Assembly: GCA_905209745.1 (NCBI GenBank)
Contig: CAJLUG010000026.1
Location: forward strand, 1-9,195
Reading direction: 5' to 3'
Length of the DNA stretch: 9,195 bases
DNA from: an uncultured Mycoplasma sp.
GTDB lineage: Bacteria; Bacillota_I; Bacilli_A; RF39; UBA660
Below the pieces are notes generated by a model that did not search any database, was not told the origin of the DNA, and saw only the letters and a program-made list of their open reading frames with translations. The translations under genes and the position numbers were made by a program. Below, one piece after another: positions 1 to 7,236 of this stretch. How positions within the stretch are numbered: the stretch's first letter is position 1; each line of letters opens with the position of its first letter.

Positions 1-1910
1 CAAGTTCTCCATCTTTATATTTTGGTAAGTGAGTAAAGTGGTATGTCCAAGCATTAGAATCAGATAATGTAATCTCACTACCATAAGCTACACCATTTTG
101 ATATAGTTGAACTCTAATGTTATTTGGTCTAATACCATCTTGGTTACCATTGTCATCCCATACTTTAGTTACAGTTTTTTCTACTCTTTCAATATTTCTT
201 TCATTCGTAATGATAAAGGTATCTCCATCTTTACTATAAGAAACATTATAAGTATCTAAAACATTTACTTCTTTTACTTCATACTCAACCTTTTGACCAT
301 TTTTATTTACGGCTACATCATGGAAAGTACCCTTCCAATTATTTCTCGCATCTAAGGTAATACGATCTACTACTTCTTGTGAACCCTTTTCATGTAATTC
401 TACAGTAATAGAATCTGGTCTAAATCCTTCTAGATTATTTTCATCTAACCAAACTTTTTGTACTGGAATATCCATAGTATCCGCATAGTGAGTATTAATA
501 ATTTTAAAGGTATCATTCTCATACCTTACAGTATATCCATTAGGAACATTTACTTCTTCTACCGTATATTTTATCTCTTCTCCTGCTTGATTTTTATCAA
601 GATTTTCAAAAGTATATGTCCATTGATTACTTTCACTTAACTGTACTGGAGAACCTGTTTTCGTACCATTTGCATAAAGCTGTACTTCAATATATTCAGG
701 TCTAATACCATCTTGATTGTTACTATCTTTCCATTCTTTAACAACTGTTTTAGAAGTTAGTTCTGGAGTATAAGAGTTTGTTAATGTAATGGTATTATCA
801 CTTGTAACATTAGAAGAAAGTGTATAACCTTCAATTGGATTTTCAGTAACAGTGTATTCTATTTCTTTTCCAGAATCATATTTTGGAAGATTTGTAAATG
901 AAGTTTTCCAGTTGTCTTCTGCAGTAATTACTCTTGTGCTCTTGGATTCACCATCTGCATATAACGTAATAGTAATTTGATCTGGACGAACTCCATCTTG
1001 GTTGTTTTTATCATCCCATTTTTTCTCTACATTTATTTCTGTAGTCTCTGGAGTATGGGTATTTACAATTGTCATCAAATCTGTTCCATCTTCTCCATAA
1101 GAAGAAGTATAACCTGGAACACTAGTTGTTTCAACGATTGAATATTCAATTGCTTCTCCATTCTCGTTTCTTTCTAGATCTGAGAAGGTATGTCTCCAGT
1201 TATTTTCAGCATTTAGTGTTTCTTTCTTACCTGTTGCTTTACCATTGGCATATAATTCAACTTCAATGCTAGTTGGACGAATTCCATCTTGATTATTATT
1301 ATCATCCCACTCTTTAACTGCTGTCTTAGCAATCTTTTCTGTGGTGTGAGTATTTATAATTTGGAAGTTTCCTGATGAAGTAGTAGTAACTTCACTAGTA
1401 TATCCTTCGATATTACTTACTTCTTCTACCGTATAATCAATTGGTTTTCCATTAGCATTTTTATCAAGATTTTCAAAAGTATATCTCCAATTATTACTTT
1501 TACTTAAAGTAACTGGTGTTCCTTCTGGAGTCCCATTAGCATATAATTGAACGCTTACAGATGTAGGACGAATTCCATCTTGATCATTGTTATCATGCCA
1601 TATTTTTTCTACAGTTTTATTAATAGTTTCTACTTCATGTGTATTGATAATAGTAAGTTGATCCTCACTATATGTTGTTTCATAACCATCTATTTGAGTT
1701 AATTCTCTTACTGTATAAGAAATTTCTTGATTGTTTGTATACTTTTGTAAATTTTCAAAAGTATATTGCCAACCATTTTCTTCTGTTAACGTTGCCTTCT
1801 TACCAGTTGCAGTTCCATTTGCGTATAATTCAACCTCAACAGGAGTTCTCAAACCATCTTGGTTATCGCCATCTTGCCAATCTTTATAAACTGTTTTTTC
1901 TGTAGTTTCT
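1..1910 (-). repeat. Tandem array of seven Cna-B modules (the last one partial)
   Basis: Seven protein-level repeats with a period of 282-295 bases lie inside the adhesin gene. Each opens with a K-x-W-x-D segment followed by a QDGIRP-like stretch and LYANG. In gene order the modules start near 1908, 1625, 1340, 1045, 757, 475 and 190; the seventh is cut by the window edge. The six complete modules each keep the three residues expected for a self-formed Lys-Asn isopeptide bond in Cna-B folds: Lys two residues before Trp, Glu in the Y-x-V-x-E strand, and Asn near the end (INTH, VNTH, TNSY or TNER). The sixth is the most divergent (NNLEGFRP and LHEKG in place of NNQDGIRP and LYANG). The copies differ clearly in DNA sequence, so this is an old array and not a recent slippage product. 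Confidence 0.9.
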
Positions 1911-3703
1911 TGTGGATCAATTAATACCATTTTTCCATTATTTCCAAGTTTTGTTGTTACAACACCAATTTCATGATTGAAATTAGTACTGTAATAAGTA
2001 TTACTTGTTCCCGTTAAGTTTTCACTTTTTTCTAGTGATTTATTATCATATTTTGGAGTTGAACTTGCTACTGTTCCATCCTCGTTATAAACGATATTCT
2101 CATAATAATATGGATTATCTCTTACAGGTGAGAACGTAACACGTGCTTCATCCGTTAAATCATTTGTATAGAATACATCACCCGTTCTAGCAGCTTTTAC
2201 TGCTTCATCACTTAATCCCACTCTAGTGATTAAACGAATTGGATTAACACTAGTCTCTGGATTATTCTTATACCTATTTAAGAATGGGAATAATGTTTTA
2301 GGGATTTGGAATTGAATAGTCTGTTTTCCATTATAATTATGTACTCTTACACGTAAATCACTTAAATTAGCAGTCTCATTACTACTGTTTGTTACTGCAT
2401 AATTATAAACATATTCTGTATAATTCGCAGTTTTGTTTCTAAATGTTGGAATATATTCTTGACCATCAAACAATACTTTAGGTTCATCTTTTACTTCTAC
2501 CCCTTCTCCAAGAGTATCAGTAAATAACATAGTTCTACTATCAACATTTCCTGAACCTTCTAATGGAGATGCTGTACCTGAAATAATATCAGAAGTAATT
2601 TCTTCTAAAATAGAATTTAATTTATCTCCTGAGATGTTATCAGCATAACCTCTATCTACATAATTATAATCATATGGAGAAGACATTAACTTGTTTTTTA
2701 AATTGCCTTCTTTTCCATTATTACCTAATTGATTAATATTTTCTCTAGTTGGATTTAACACAACTTTTTCAAAAATATCAGTTACATCCATAGCAATAGT
2801 ATAATACTTACTTTCAGTATTATAATGTGCTTTAATTTTTTCTTTACTATCCATACCAGTTAAAATTGTATAATAACCAGTATCTCCAGTATAAGAATCC
2901 ATATACCCATTTCCTAAGTTATTTTCTGAATTACCTACATTATCATATTTAGAAGTTTCATAAGTTGGTATTCCGTCTGATAAAAGAATCACAACAGGAA
3001 CTCTATCTTCTGTATTTCTTGTTGCTTCAAGCATATCTTTAGCTGTATCCATACCTTTTTGTGTATAGGTACCACCAACCACATCAACACTACCATTTTC
3101 TCGCTGATTATTACTGTCTCTGATAACACTTGTTGCGGAAATGTATGGTGTCCATAAGCCATACTTTAGATATCTTGTACTATTATCAGTCGTATGATAA
3201 GAATCTAATGGTAATAACGTAGAGCTATTATCACTAAAAGTTACAATCCCTATTCTATTCTCTGCGTTAGCTTTCATGATTGTACCAATCGCTTGGTTAA
3301 CTGCATTAGTCATACTGATATAACGACCTTTATCTTCCATACTTCCAGAAACGTCTAAAATGAAAACTACATCTACTTTTTTAGCATTGCTAACAACAGA
3401 TTTTGTTTCAAAAGACTGTCCAACTGCAGATAAAGTTATGTCAAATAAGTCTTCATCAATATGAGTTACCGTTTTATCAGTCCATATTTTACCATCATCC
3501 TGAGGATCACCAGTATAATCATTTTCGATGTGTTGCGTATCAGGGTCTGCTACACTACTAATATCATAATGAACATCTGATGACAAAGCACTAATAAAAA
3601 GAGGTAAATTAAACTGAGTAAAAAACGTAACCGTAGCTAATACCAGATAACTTGCTTTTTTGGTAAAACCTTTAAGCCTTCTTTTTAGCTTACCTACTTT
3701 CAT
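1..3703 (-). CDS. VWA and Cna-B repeat surface adhesin, 3' end outside window
   Basis: Partial gene with an intact start; 1,234 codons are visible without a stop, and the C-terminus lies before base 1. The ATG at 3703 follows a strong ribosome site, AAGGAAAGGAAGAG. Residues 1-40 form a long signal peptide: a basic start (MKVGKLKRRLKGFTKK), a hydrophobic stretch and a likely cleavage near ISA-LSS. A von Willebrand A domain follows with a complete metal-ion-dependent adhesion site: DVSGS from Asp117, Thr at about 212-214, and SDG at Asp243. A middle region to about residue 595 ends in a TTKLGNNGKM segment typical of Gram-positive VWA adhesins. Then come at least seven Cna-B modules of 94-98 residues. 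The protein is inferred to be exported and wall-anchored, acting in adhesion as a stalk of isopeptide-locked domains with a VWA tip. An LPxTG-like sorting signal would lie outside the window, so anchoring is inferred. The divergent sortase next door supports it. Confidence 0.93.
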   Translation of the reverse strand, partial: MKVGKLKRRLKGFTKKASYLVLATVTFFTQFNLPLFISALSSDVHYDISSVADPDTQHIENDYTGDPQDDGKIWTDKTVTHIDEDLFDITLSAVGQSFETKSVVSNAKKVDVVFILDVSGSMEDKGRYISMTNAVNQAIGTIMKANAENRIGIVTFSDNSSTLLPLDSYHTTDNSTRYLKYGLWTPYISATSVIRDSNNQRENGSVDVVGGTYTQKGMDTAKDMLEATRNTEDRVPVVILLSDGIPTYETSKYDNVGNSENNLGNGYMDSYTGDTGYYTILTGMDSKEKIKAHYNTESKYYTIAMDVTDIFEKVVLNPTRENINQLGNNGKEGNLKNKLMSSPYDYNYVDRGYADNISGDKLNSILEEITSDIISGTASPLEGSGNVDSRTMLFTDTLGEGVEVKDEPKVLFDGQEYIPTFRNKTANYTEYVYNYAVTNSSNETANLSDLRVRVHNYNGKQTIQFQIPKTLFPFLNRYKNNPETSVNPIRLITRVGLSDEAVKAARTGDVFYTNDLTDEARVTFSPVRDNPYYYENIVYNEDGTVASSTPKYDNKSLEKSENLTGTSNTYYSTNFNHEIGVVTTKLGNNGKMVLIDPQETTEKTVYKDWQDGDNQDGLRTPVEVELYANGTATGKKATLTEENGWQYTFENLQKYTNNQEISYTVRELTQIDGYETTYSEDQLTIINTHEVETINKTVEKIWHDNNDQDGIRPTSVSVQLYANGTPEGTPVTLSKSNNWRYTFENLDKNANGKPIDYTVEEVSNIEGYTSEVTTTSSGNFQIINTHTTEKIAKTAVKEWDDNNNQDGIRPTSIEVELYANGKATGKKETLNAENNWRHTFSDLERNENGEAIEYSIVETTSVPGYTSSYGEDGTDLMTIVNTHTPETTEINVEKKWDDKNNQDGVRPDQITITLYADGESKSTRVITAEDNWKTSFTNLPKYDSGKEIEYTVTENPIEGYTLSSNVTSDNTITLTNSYTPELTSKTVVKEWKDSNNQDGIRPEYIEVQLYANGTKTGSPVQLSESNQWTYTFENLDKNQAGEEIKYTVEEVNVPNGYTVRYENDTFKIINTHYADTMDIPVQKVWLDENNLEGFRPDSITVELHEKGSQEVVDRITLDARNNWKGTFHDVAVNKNGQKVEYEVKEVNVLDTYNVSYSKDGDTFIITNERNIERVEKTVTKVWDDNGNQDGIRPNNIRVQLYQNGVAYGSEITLSDSNAWTYHFTHLPKYKDGEL

Positions 3704-3733
3704 AAACTCTTCCTTTCCTTAAGAATACTTATT

Positions 3734-3762
3734 ATCCTAGTGGATATGTTACAAAAAGTCAA
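3734..3762 (-). promoter_or_regulatory. Probable sigma-A promoter of the adhesin gene
   Basis: On the minus strand, TTGACT (3762-3757) and TAGGAT (3739-3734) are 17 bases apart. The -35 box matches the consensus at five of six positions and the -10 box at four of six. Transcription would start near 3727, leaving a leader of about 24 bases that carries the AAGGAAAGGAAGAG ribosome site before the ATG at 3703. The call is made by eye from consensus and spacing. Confidence 0.55.
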
Positions 3763-3792
3763 TTAAATTTTAAGTTTCTGTTATTTTTTCAT

Positions 3793-3811
3793 CTAACTTT
3801 AATCAAATTAG
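3793..3811. promoter_or_regulatory. Imperfect 19-bp palindrome between divergent promoters
   Basis: CTAACTTTAATCAAATTAG is symmetric at seven of nine base pairs around a central A. It lies 10 bases upstream of the sortase -35 box and about 30 bases upstream of the adhesin -35 box, where an operator could affect both genes. In DNA this AT-rich such palindromes also arise by chance, so this is only a candidate. The rest of the gap, 3704-3868, holds the two promoters and ribosome sites and nothing else recognisable. Confidence 0.2.
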
Positions 3812-3821
3812 AGATTTTCTC

Positions 3822-3849
3822 TTGTCAAAATTGATTTTTTCAATATAAT
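3822..3849 (+). promoter_or_regulatory. Probable sigma-A promoter of the sortase gene
   Basis: TTGTCA (3822-3827) and a perfect TATAAT (3844-3849) are 16 bases apart. The predicted start of transcription, near 3856, falls on the GGGAG ribosome site at 3856-3860. This makes the upstream in-frame ATG at 3854 an unlikely start and supports 3869. The leader would be only about 13 bases. Confidence 0.65.
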
Positions 3850-3868
3850 AAATATGGGAGTTTATATT

Positions 3869-4735
3869 ATGAGAAGAAAAAAAATGAAACATAAATTTTT
3901 TTATATTATTATCATTTTAATCATAGGACTCAATATTTATACACTATTTTTTTTAAGAGCCCGTTATAATAATGAAAAACATAATAAAGAACTAATGCAA
4001 GACATAGAACAATATATTAATCCTAATGATATTTATGATGATAAGTATCAATTTATGAATATTGAGTTTTCAAAGTTAAAACAACAAAACGAAGATACTG
4101 TTTCATATCTTGTTGTTGATGGTAGTGAAATCTCTTATCCAGTTGTTCAAACAAAAGATAATAAATACTATTTAAACCATTCTTTTGACAAAAAAGAAAA
4201 TAATGCTGGATGGGTATTTATGGATTATCGAAATAATGCTAACTCTCTTGATAAAAATACAATTATTTATGGACATAATCGATTAACTGGAACTATGTTT
4301 GGTACTTTAAAAGAATTATTAGAAGATAGTTATTATCAAAAAGATACTCACTACATCTATTTATATACAGAAAACAAAAACTATGTTTTTGAAGTATTTA
4401 GTGTTTATACCATTCAAAAAGAAACTTATTATTTAAAAAAAGATTTTACAAGTGACAAAGAATATGAAAAATTCCTTACTATTTTACAAAATAGAAGTAA
4501 ATATTCTTTCCCTACTATAGTTACAAATCAAGATAAAATAATCACTTTATCTACTTGTTCAGGAAACAATGATAGGACCGTTGTTCACGCAAAACTAATT
4601 TATGAAAAAGAAAAAAGAACTGAGCAACAGTTCTTTTTATATTACTATAATCTAAAATATCGCCTTATTGATTGCTATATTTTCTATATAATTCAATTCT
4701 ATGATGAATTCTCTCTTTACCAAGTATTTTCATAA
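3869..4735 (+). CDS. Class B sortase
   Basis: Membrane-anchored cysteine transpeptidase that cleaves a sorting signal in surface proteins and joins them to peptidoglycan outside the cell. It has 288 residues from the chosen start. There is a basic N-terminus (MRRKKMKHK), one membrane segment at about residues 10-29, and a sortase B fold. The catalytic triad is visible: His136 in YGHN, Cys230 in TLSTC, and Arg236 in the NDRTVVHAKLI strand. The start at 3869 has GGGAG eight bases upstream; the in-frame ATG at 3854 lies before the predicted transcript start, and the ATG at 3884 is a weaker alternative. The divergent adhesin is its likely substrate. Class B enzymes include haem-protein sortases of the NPQTN type and clostridial housekeeping forms; which applies here is not visible. 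Oddity: sortases normally end near the HAKLI strand, but this frame continues about 40 residues through a terminator hairpin (4612-4638) and 71 bases into the antisense of gltX. The last 40 residues are therefore doubtful. Confidence 0.93.
   Translation: MRRKKMKHKFFYIIIILIIGLNIYTLFFLRARYNNEKHNKELMQDIEQYINPNDIYDDKYQFMNIEFSKLKQQNEDTVSYLVVDGSEISYPVVQTKDNKYYLNHSFDKKENNAGWVFMDYRNNANSLDKNTIIYGHNRLTGTMFGTLKELLEDSYYQKDTHYIYLYTENKNYVFEVFSVYTIQKETYYLKKDFTSDKEYEKFLTILQNRSKYSFPTIVTNQDKIITLSTCSGNNDRTVVHAKLIYEKEKRTEQQFFLYYYNLKYRLIDCYIFYIIQFYDEFSLYQVFS
4612..4638. terminator. Two-way intrinsic terminator between sortase and gltX
   Basis: AAAAAGAACTG, loop AGCAA, then CAGTTCTTTTT forms a perfect 11-bp stem. 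Its T-rich right arm is the tail for the plus strand, and the A-run just before it (4605-4616, broken by one G) gives the tail on the minus strand. It sits 27 bases beyond the gltX stop, as expected for gltX. For the sortase it lies inside the open reading frame, 95 bases before the first in-frame stop. Confidence 0.8.
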
Positions 4736-6323
4736 TTGAAAATAGATCAGGAGACTTCGTTCTTCCCGTAATCATAACACGAAGTGCTTCACAAATATCA
4801 CCAACATGTCCTTTATAATCCTCTGGTGCTTTCTTATACTCTTTAGGACTTGCTGCATATCCATGCGTAACTGCAAATTCTTTTGTCTTACTAAACCATT
4901 CTTCATTTGTTAAAGATAAATCAATACCAGAAACATATTCTTCCATCAACTCTACATCGTATGTTTTATCTCCATCATACTTAGAATAGTTTTCTTTTTC
5001 AAACATAGAATCAATTGCATATGAGAATTCTTCTTTTACATCACTATATTTTGCAATATCTTTTCTAGGTCTTGGGCCATCTTTTTCAATACTTAAATAT
5101 TGAATCATATCATCCTTATTTTCTTTTAACAATTCATAATATTCTTGATCAAACTTTTCTGTATAAGCCAATGTTTCCTGATACACATCTTCTCCACTCT
5201 TGCGAGAAAAATATGTTTTACATAAATTATTTAGTTTTGCTTCATCAAAAGAAGTTCCACCAATCGCCATTTTTTCAAAACTAAACGTAAAGTCATCAAT
5301 CGTTTTATCCTGGTTATTTAAATACCACTCTTCAAAGTTTGTATTTGCAATCGTCGCAAGATATAAGTGCAAAGCATCAATTGGTATTCCAGCCTCTTCA
5401 TAAAATTTAGCTCCTGCCCAAGGATCTTTTCTTTTTGATAACTTTCTAATCGTTCCAGTTTCACTATCTTTAATTGTAATAGGTGCAATATGAGCATACT
5501 TTACCGGCTTAAATCCTAAAATTTCAAATAACTGAATATGCAATGGTAAGCTTGATACCCATTCATCACCACGAATAACGTGTGTTGTATGCATTAGGTG
5601 ATCATCAATTACATGAGCAAAGTGATAAGTAGGTGTTCCATCTTTCTTTAATAAGACAACATCCATATCATTTTCTGGAAACTTCATCTTTCCTTTGATA
5701 CAATCAACCACTTCAACCTGATGATTAGGATTTCCTGGAGATTTTAATCTGATAACATATTCTTCATTTCTAGCTAATTTTTCACATACTTCTTCTAAAG
5801 ATAAATCTCTATCTACGGCATACATACCATAAATACCAATTTTAGTTTTATTAATCTCTTGTTCTTCTCTAATATTGGCAATTTCTTCTTCACTCATAAA
5901 ACAAGGATAAGCATAACCCTTAACAATTAAGTCTTTTACATAGGTCTGATAAATTTCAGTTCTCTTACTTTGCTGATAAGGTCCATATTCTCCACCATAA
6001 CTGTATCCCTCTGTAGGAATAATAGAGAATCCTTTTAATACTCCTGTAATATTTTCAATTCCACCTTCTACAGCTCTTTTTTGATCAGTATCTTCAATTC
6101 TTAAAAAGAAAGAACCTCCACTTTGTCTTGCATACACCATATCACAAAAAGCAGAAAATAAATTACCAAGATGAACACTACCAGTAGGACTTGGTCCATA
6201 TCTAGTAACCATTGCCCCATCTTTTAAATCACGTTCAGGATACATTTCTTCATATTCTTCTCTTGTCTTTGTTATATCTGGAAAAAGTAATTCAGCTAAC
6301 TCTATACGTTCTTTTTCAGTCAT
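4665..6323 (-). CDS. gltX: Glutamate-tRNA ligase (GluRS)
   Basis: Cytoplasmic class I aminoacyl-tRNA synthetase that joins glutamate to its tRNA using ATP. It has 552 residues, matching the long GluRS form of clostridia and relatives. The Rossmann domain carries the HIGH-type motif HLGN at residues 51-54, after TRYGPSPTG, and the KMSKS-type loop KLSKR at 294-298. Other family hallmarks are FFLRIEDTD, TYHFAHVIDDHLM and RGDEWVSSLP. The helical anticodon-binding part fills the C-terminus. The ATG at 6323 follows a very strong ribosome site, GAGGTGAGG. It has its own promoter (6351-6379) and ends just before the two-way terminator. A tRNA-Gln gene lies directly upstream on the same strand. In bacteria without GlnRS, a non-discriminating GluRS also charges tRNA-Gln, which GatCAB then amidates; whether this enzyme does so cannot be read from the sequence. 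Confidence 0.96.
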   Translation of the reverse strand: MTEKERIELAELLFPDITKTREEYEEMYPERDLKDGAMVTRYGPSPTGSVHLGNLFSAFCDMVYARQSGGSFFLRIEDTDQKRAVEGGIENITGVLKGFSIIPTEGYSYGGEYGPYQQSKRTEIYQTYVKDLIVKGYAYPCFMSEEEIANIREEQEINKTKIGIYGMYAVDRDLSLEEVCEKLARNEEYVIRLKSPGNPNHQVEVVDCIKGKMKFPENDMDVVLLKKDGTPTYHFAHVIDDHLMHTTHVIRGDEWVSSLPLHIQLFEILGFKPVKYAHIAPITIKDSETGTIRKLSKRKDPWAGAKFYEEAGIPIDALHLYLATIANTNFEEWYLNNQDKTIDDFTFSFEKMAIGGTSFDEAKLNNLCKTYFSRKSGEDVYQETLAYTEKFDQEYYELLKENKDDMIQYLSIEKDGPRPRKDIAKYSDVKEEFSYAIDSMFEKENYSKYDGDKTYDVELMEEYVSGIDLSLTNEEWFSKTKEFAVTHGYAASPKEYKKAPEDYKGHVGDICEALRVMITGRTKSPDLFSIMKILGKERIHHRIELYRKYSNQ

Positions 6324-6350
6324 ATCCTCACCTCATTTGTTTTCTATTTA

Positions 6351-6379
6351 ATGATAAACTAAAACCTATAATTTTGCAA
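6351..6379 (-). promoter_or_regulatory. Probable gltX promoter
   Basis: On the minus strand, TTGCAA (6379-6374) and TATCAT (6356-6351) are 17 bases apart. They match the consensus at four and five of six positions. The promoter begins just after the T-run of the tRNA terminator, so gltX appears to be transcribed on its own. Transcription would start near 6344, leaving room for the GAGGTGAGG site. No T-box leader fits in this short space. Confidence 0.55.
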
Positions 6380-6380
6380 G

Positions 6381-6402
6381 AAAAAAAGCCTTCATAGAAG
6401 AC
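6381..6402 (-). terminator. Intrinsic terminator after tRNA-Gln
   Basis: Read on the minus strand, GTCTTC, loop TAT, GAAGGC forms a 6-bp stem with one U-G pair, followed directly by seven T residues (6387-6381). It starts 13 bases after the CCA end of the tRNA gene, so it should end the tRNA transcript and separate it from gltX. Confidence 0.65.
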
Positions 6403-6414
6403 ATTTTAACTATT

Positions 6415-6489
6415 TGGTTGCCCTGGTTAGATTCGAACTAACGCATAATGCGGTCAGAGCGCACTGCCTTACCACTTGGCTACAGGGCA
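6415..6489 (-). tRNA. tRNA-Gln, anticodon CTG
   Basis: A complete cloverleaf can be folded by hand. The acceptor stem is TGCCCTG with CAGGGCA and discriminator A. The D arm is GCC, loop AAGTGGTAA, GGC. The anticodon stem is GTGCG with CGCAT (outer G-U pair) around the loop CTCTGAC, giving anticodon CTG, which reads CAG. The variable loop is TATGC, and the T arm is GTTAG, TTCGAAT, CTAAC. The CCA end is encoded (6417-6415). The first pair is U1-A72, the feature known to let bacterial GatCAB accept tRNA-Gln for amidation. A TAAAAT box at 6512-6507 could be its -10 site, but no good -35 box is visible. Confidence 0.95.
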
Positions 6490-6520
6490 ATATTGCTAAC
6501 AAAAACATTTTACAACAAAA

Positions 6521-6552
6521 AAGAAAAAAAGGAAAGACTATCTTCCCTTTTT
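6521..6552 (-). terminator. Intrinsic terminator of the fic unit, overlapping the fic stop codon
   Basis: On the minus strand, AAAAAGGGAAGA, loop TAG, TCTTTCCTTTTT makes a 12-bp stem with one G-U pair, followed by a T-rich tail to 6521. The three-base loop is exactly the TAG stop codon of fic (6540-6538), and the last four sense codons form the left arm. The matching plus-strand hairpin would have an A-C mismatch, so it acts best in the fic direction. Confidence 0.75.
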
Positions 6553-7236
6553 ATCAGTATTTATTTCATTTATTTCTTTTACATTATCTTTTTCCCTTAA
6601 ATAAAGATTGAAAAACTTCTTAAACCATTGATTATCACCTTTTTTGGCACTAACAATAGAAGCATTAATAAAATACTTTCTCATTCTATCATCAATACCA
6701 GACAAATTAAGCTCGTAATTAAAACCTCTCTCTTTATTAACTAACTCAACTGCTTCTCTCAAATACTCTCTCGCAACTCGACCATTTCCTTCTCGAAAAG
6801 GATGAATAATATTTAACTGAGCATAACTATAAGCTAACCAATTTAATAAATCCTCTCTCTCATCAATAAAAGAAATCGTCTTTCTCATAGATTGTAAAGT
6901 ATCGTTTAAATTATAATATACATATTCAGGTCTACAAAATGGTGTAGAACCCTTCACAATATTCTCATCACGAATTTTCCCCGCAAAATCATAAACATAT
7001 TGAAAAACATCTTTATGTAATGATAAATAATAATCAACAGAAAAGAATTTACAAGTATCAGGTATCTCTCGAAATTGAATATCTACTAGTACTAAAGTAG
7101 TAATAGAACGTTCTACTTTATCTAATTCTAAAGCATTCTGAATATTTAATTTATTAATTAAAATATTGGTACCAGGATAACAATTTTTAGACTGTTCATC
7201 TAAAGCTTCATCATACCTACTTTTTATGTGTTTCAC
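6538..7236 (-). CDS. fic: Fic family toxin (protein AMP-transferase)
   Basis: Fic enzymes transfer AMP (rarely another nucleotide part) from a nucleotide to a side chain of a target protein; VbhT and FicT toxins of this class modify DNA gyrase and topoisomerase IV. This protein has 232 residues from the chosen start. The complete active-site motif HPFREGNGRVAR starts at His145, with Glu149 at the acidic position and Arg153 closing the GNGR loop. The N-terminal YPGTNILINKL and the flap KGSTPFCRP are typical of VbhT-like toxins. The GTG at 7236 is preferred because AGGTGA ends eight bases upstream; the frame could open at the GTG at 7248, but that has only a weak site. The start lies inside the antitoxin gene (20-base overlap), so the two are probably translationally coupled. 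Its stop codon forms the loop of a terminator. Gyrase or topoisomerase IV as the target is inferred from relatives. Confidence 0.93.
   Translation of the reverse strand: MKHIKSRYDEALDEQSKNCYPGTNILINKLNIQNALELDKVERSITTLVLVDIQFREIPDTCKFFSVDYYLSLHKDVFQYVYDFAGKIRDENIVKGSTPFCRPEYVYYNLNDTLQSMRKTISFIDEREDLLNWLAYSYAQLNIIHPFREGNGRVAREYLREAVELVNKERGFNYELNLSGIDDRMRKYFINASIVSAKKGDNQWFKKFFNLYLREKDNVKEINEINTDKKGR

Noticed and set aside
458..1905. Short plus-strand open frames within the adhesin gene
   Set aside because: They are antisense to clear Cna-B coding sequence, have low-complexity hydrophobic translations and no credible ribosome sites.
1..1910. CRISPR or DNA satellite array suggested by regular spacing of similar motifs
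   Set aside because: The period is about 285 bases, the similarity is in the encoded protein, and the frame stays open throughout, so these are Cna-B modules.
3854..3856. ATG at 3854 as the sortase start
   Set aside because: It lies only five bases after the TATAAT box, before the predicted transcript start, and has no ribosome site. The ATG at 3869 has GGGAG in place.
6324..6350. T-box or other riboswitch upstream of gltX
   Set aside because: Only about 20 bases lie between the predicted transcript start and the ATG, too short for a T-box or a known riboswitch.
5072..6397. Short plus-strand open frames opposite gltX
   Set aside because: They lie antisense to a well-conserved synthetase gene and resemble no protein; all are shadows of gltX codon use.
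6414..6611. Plus-strand open frame of 65 codons
   Set aside because: Its first part is the reverse complement of the tRNA-Gln gene, a common source of false proteins, and the rest crosses the fic terminator and C-terminus. It has no ribosome site.
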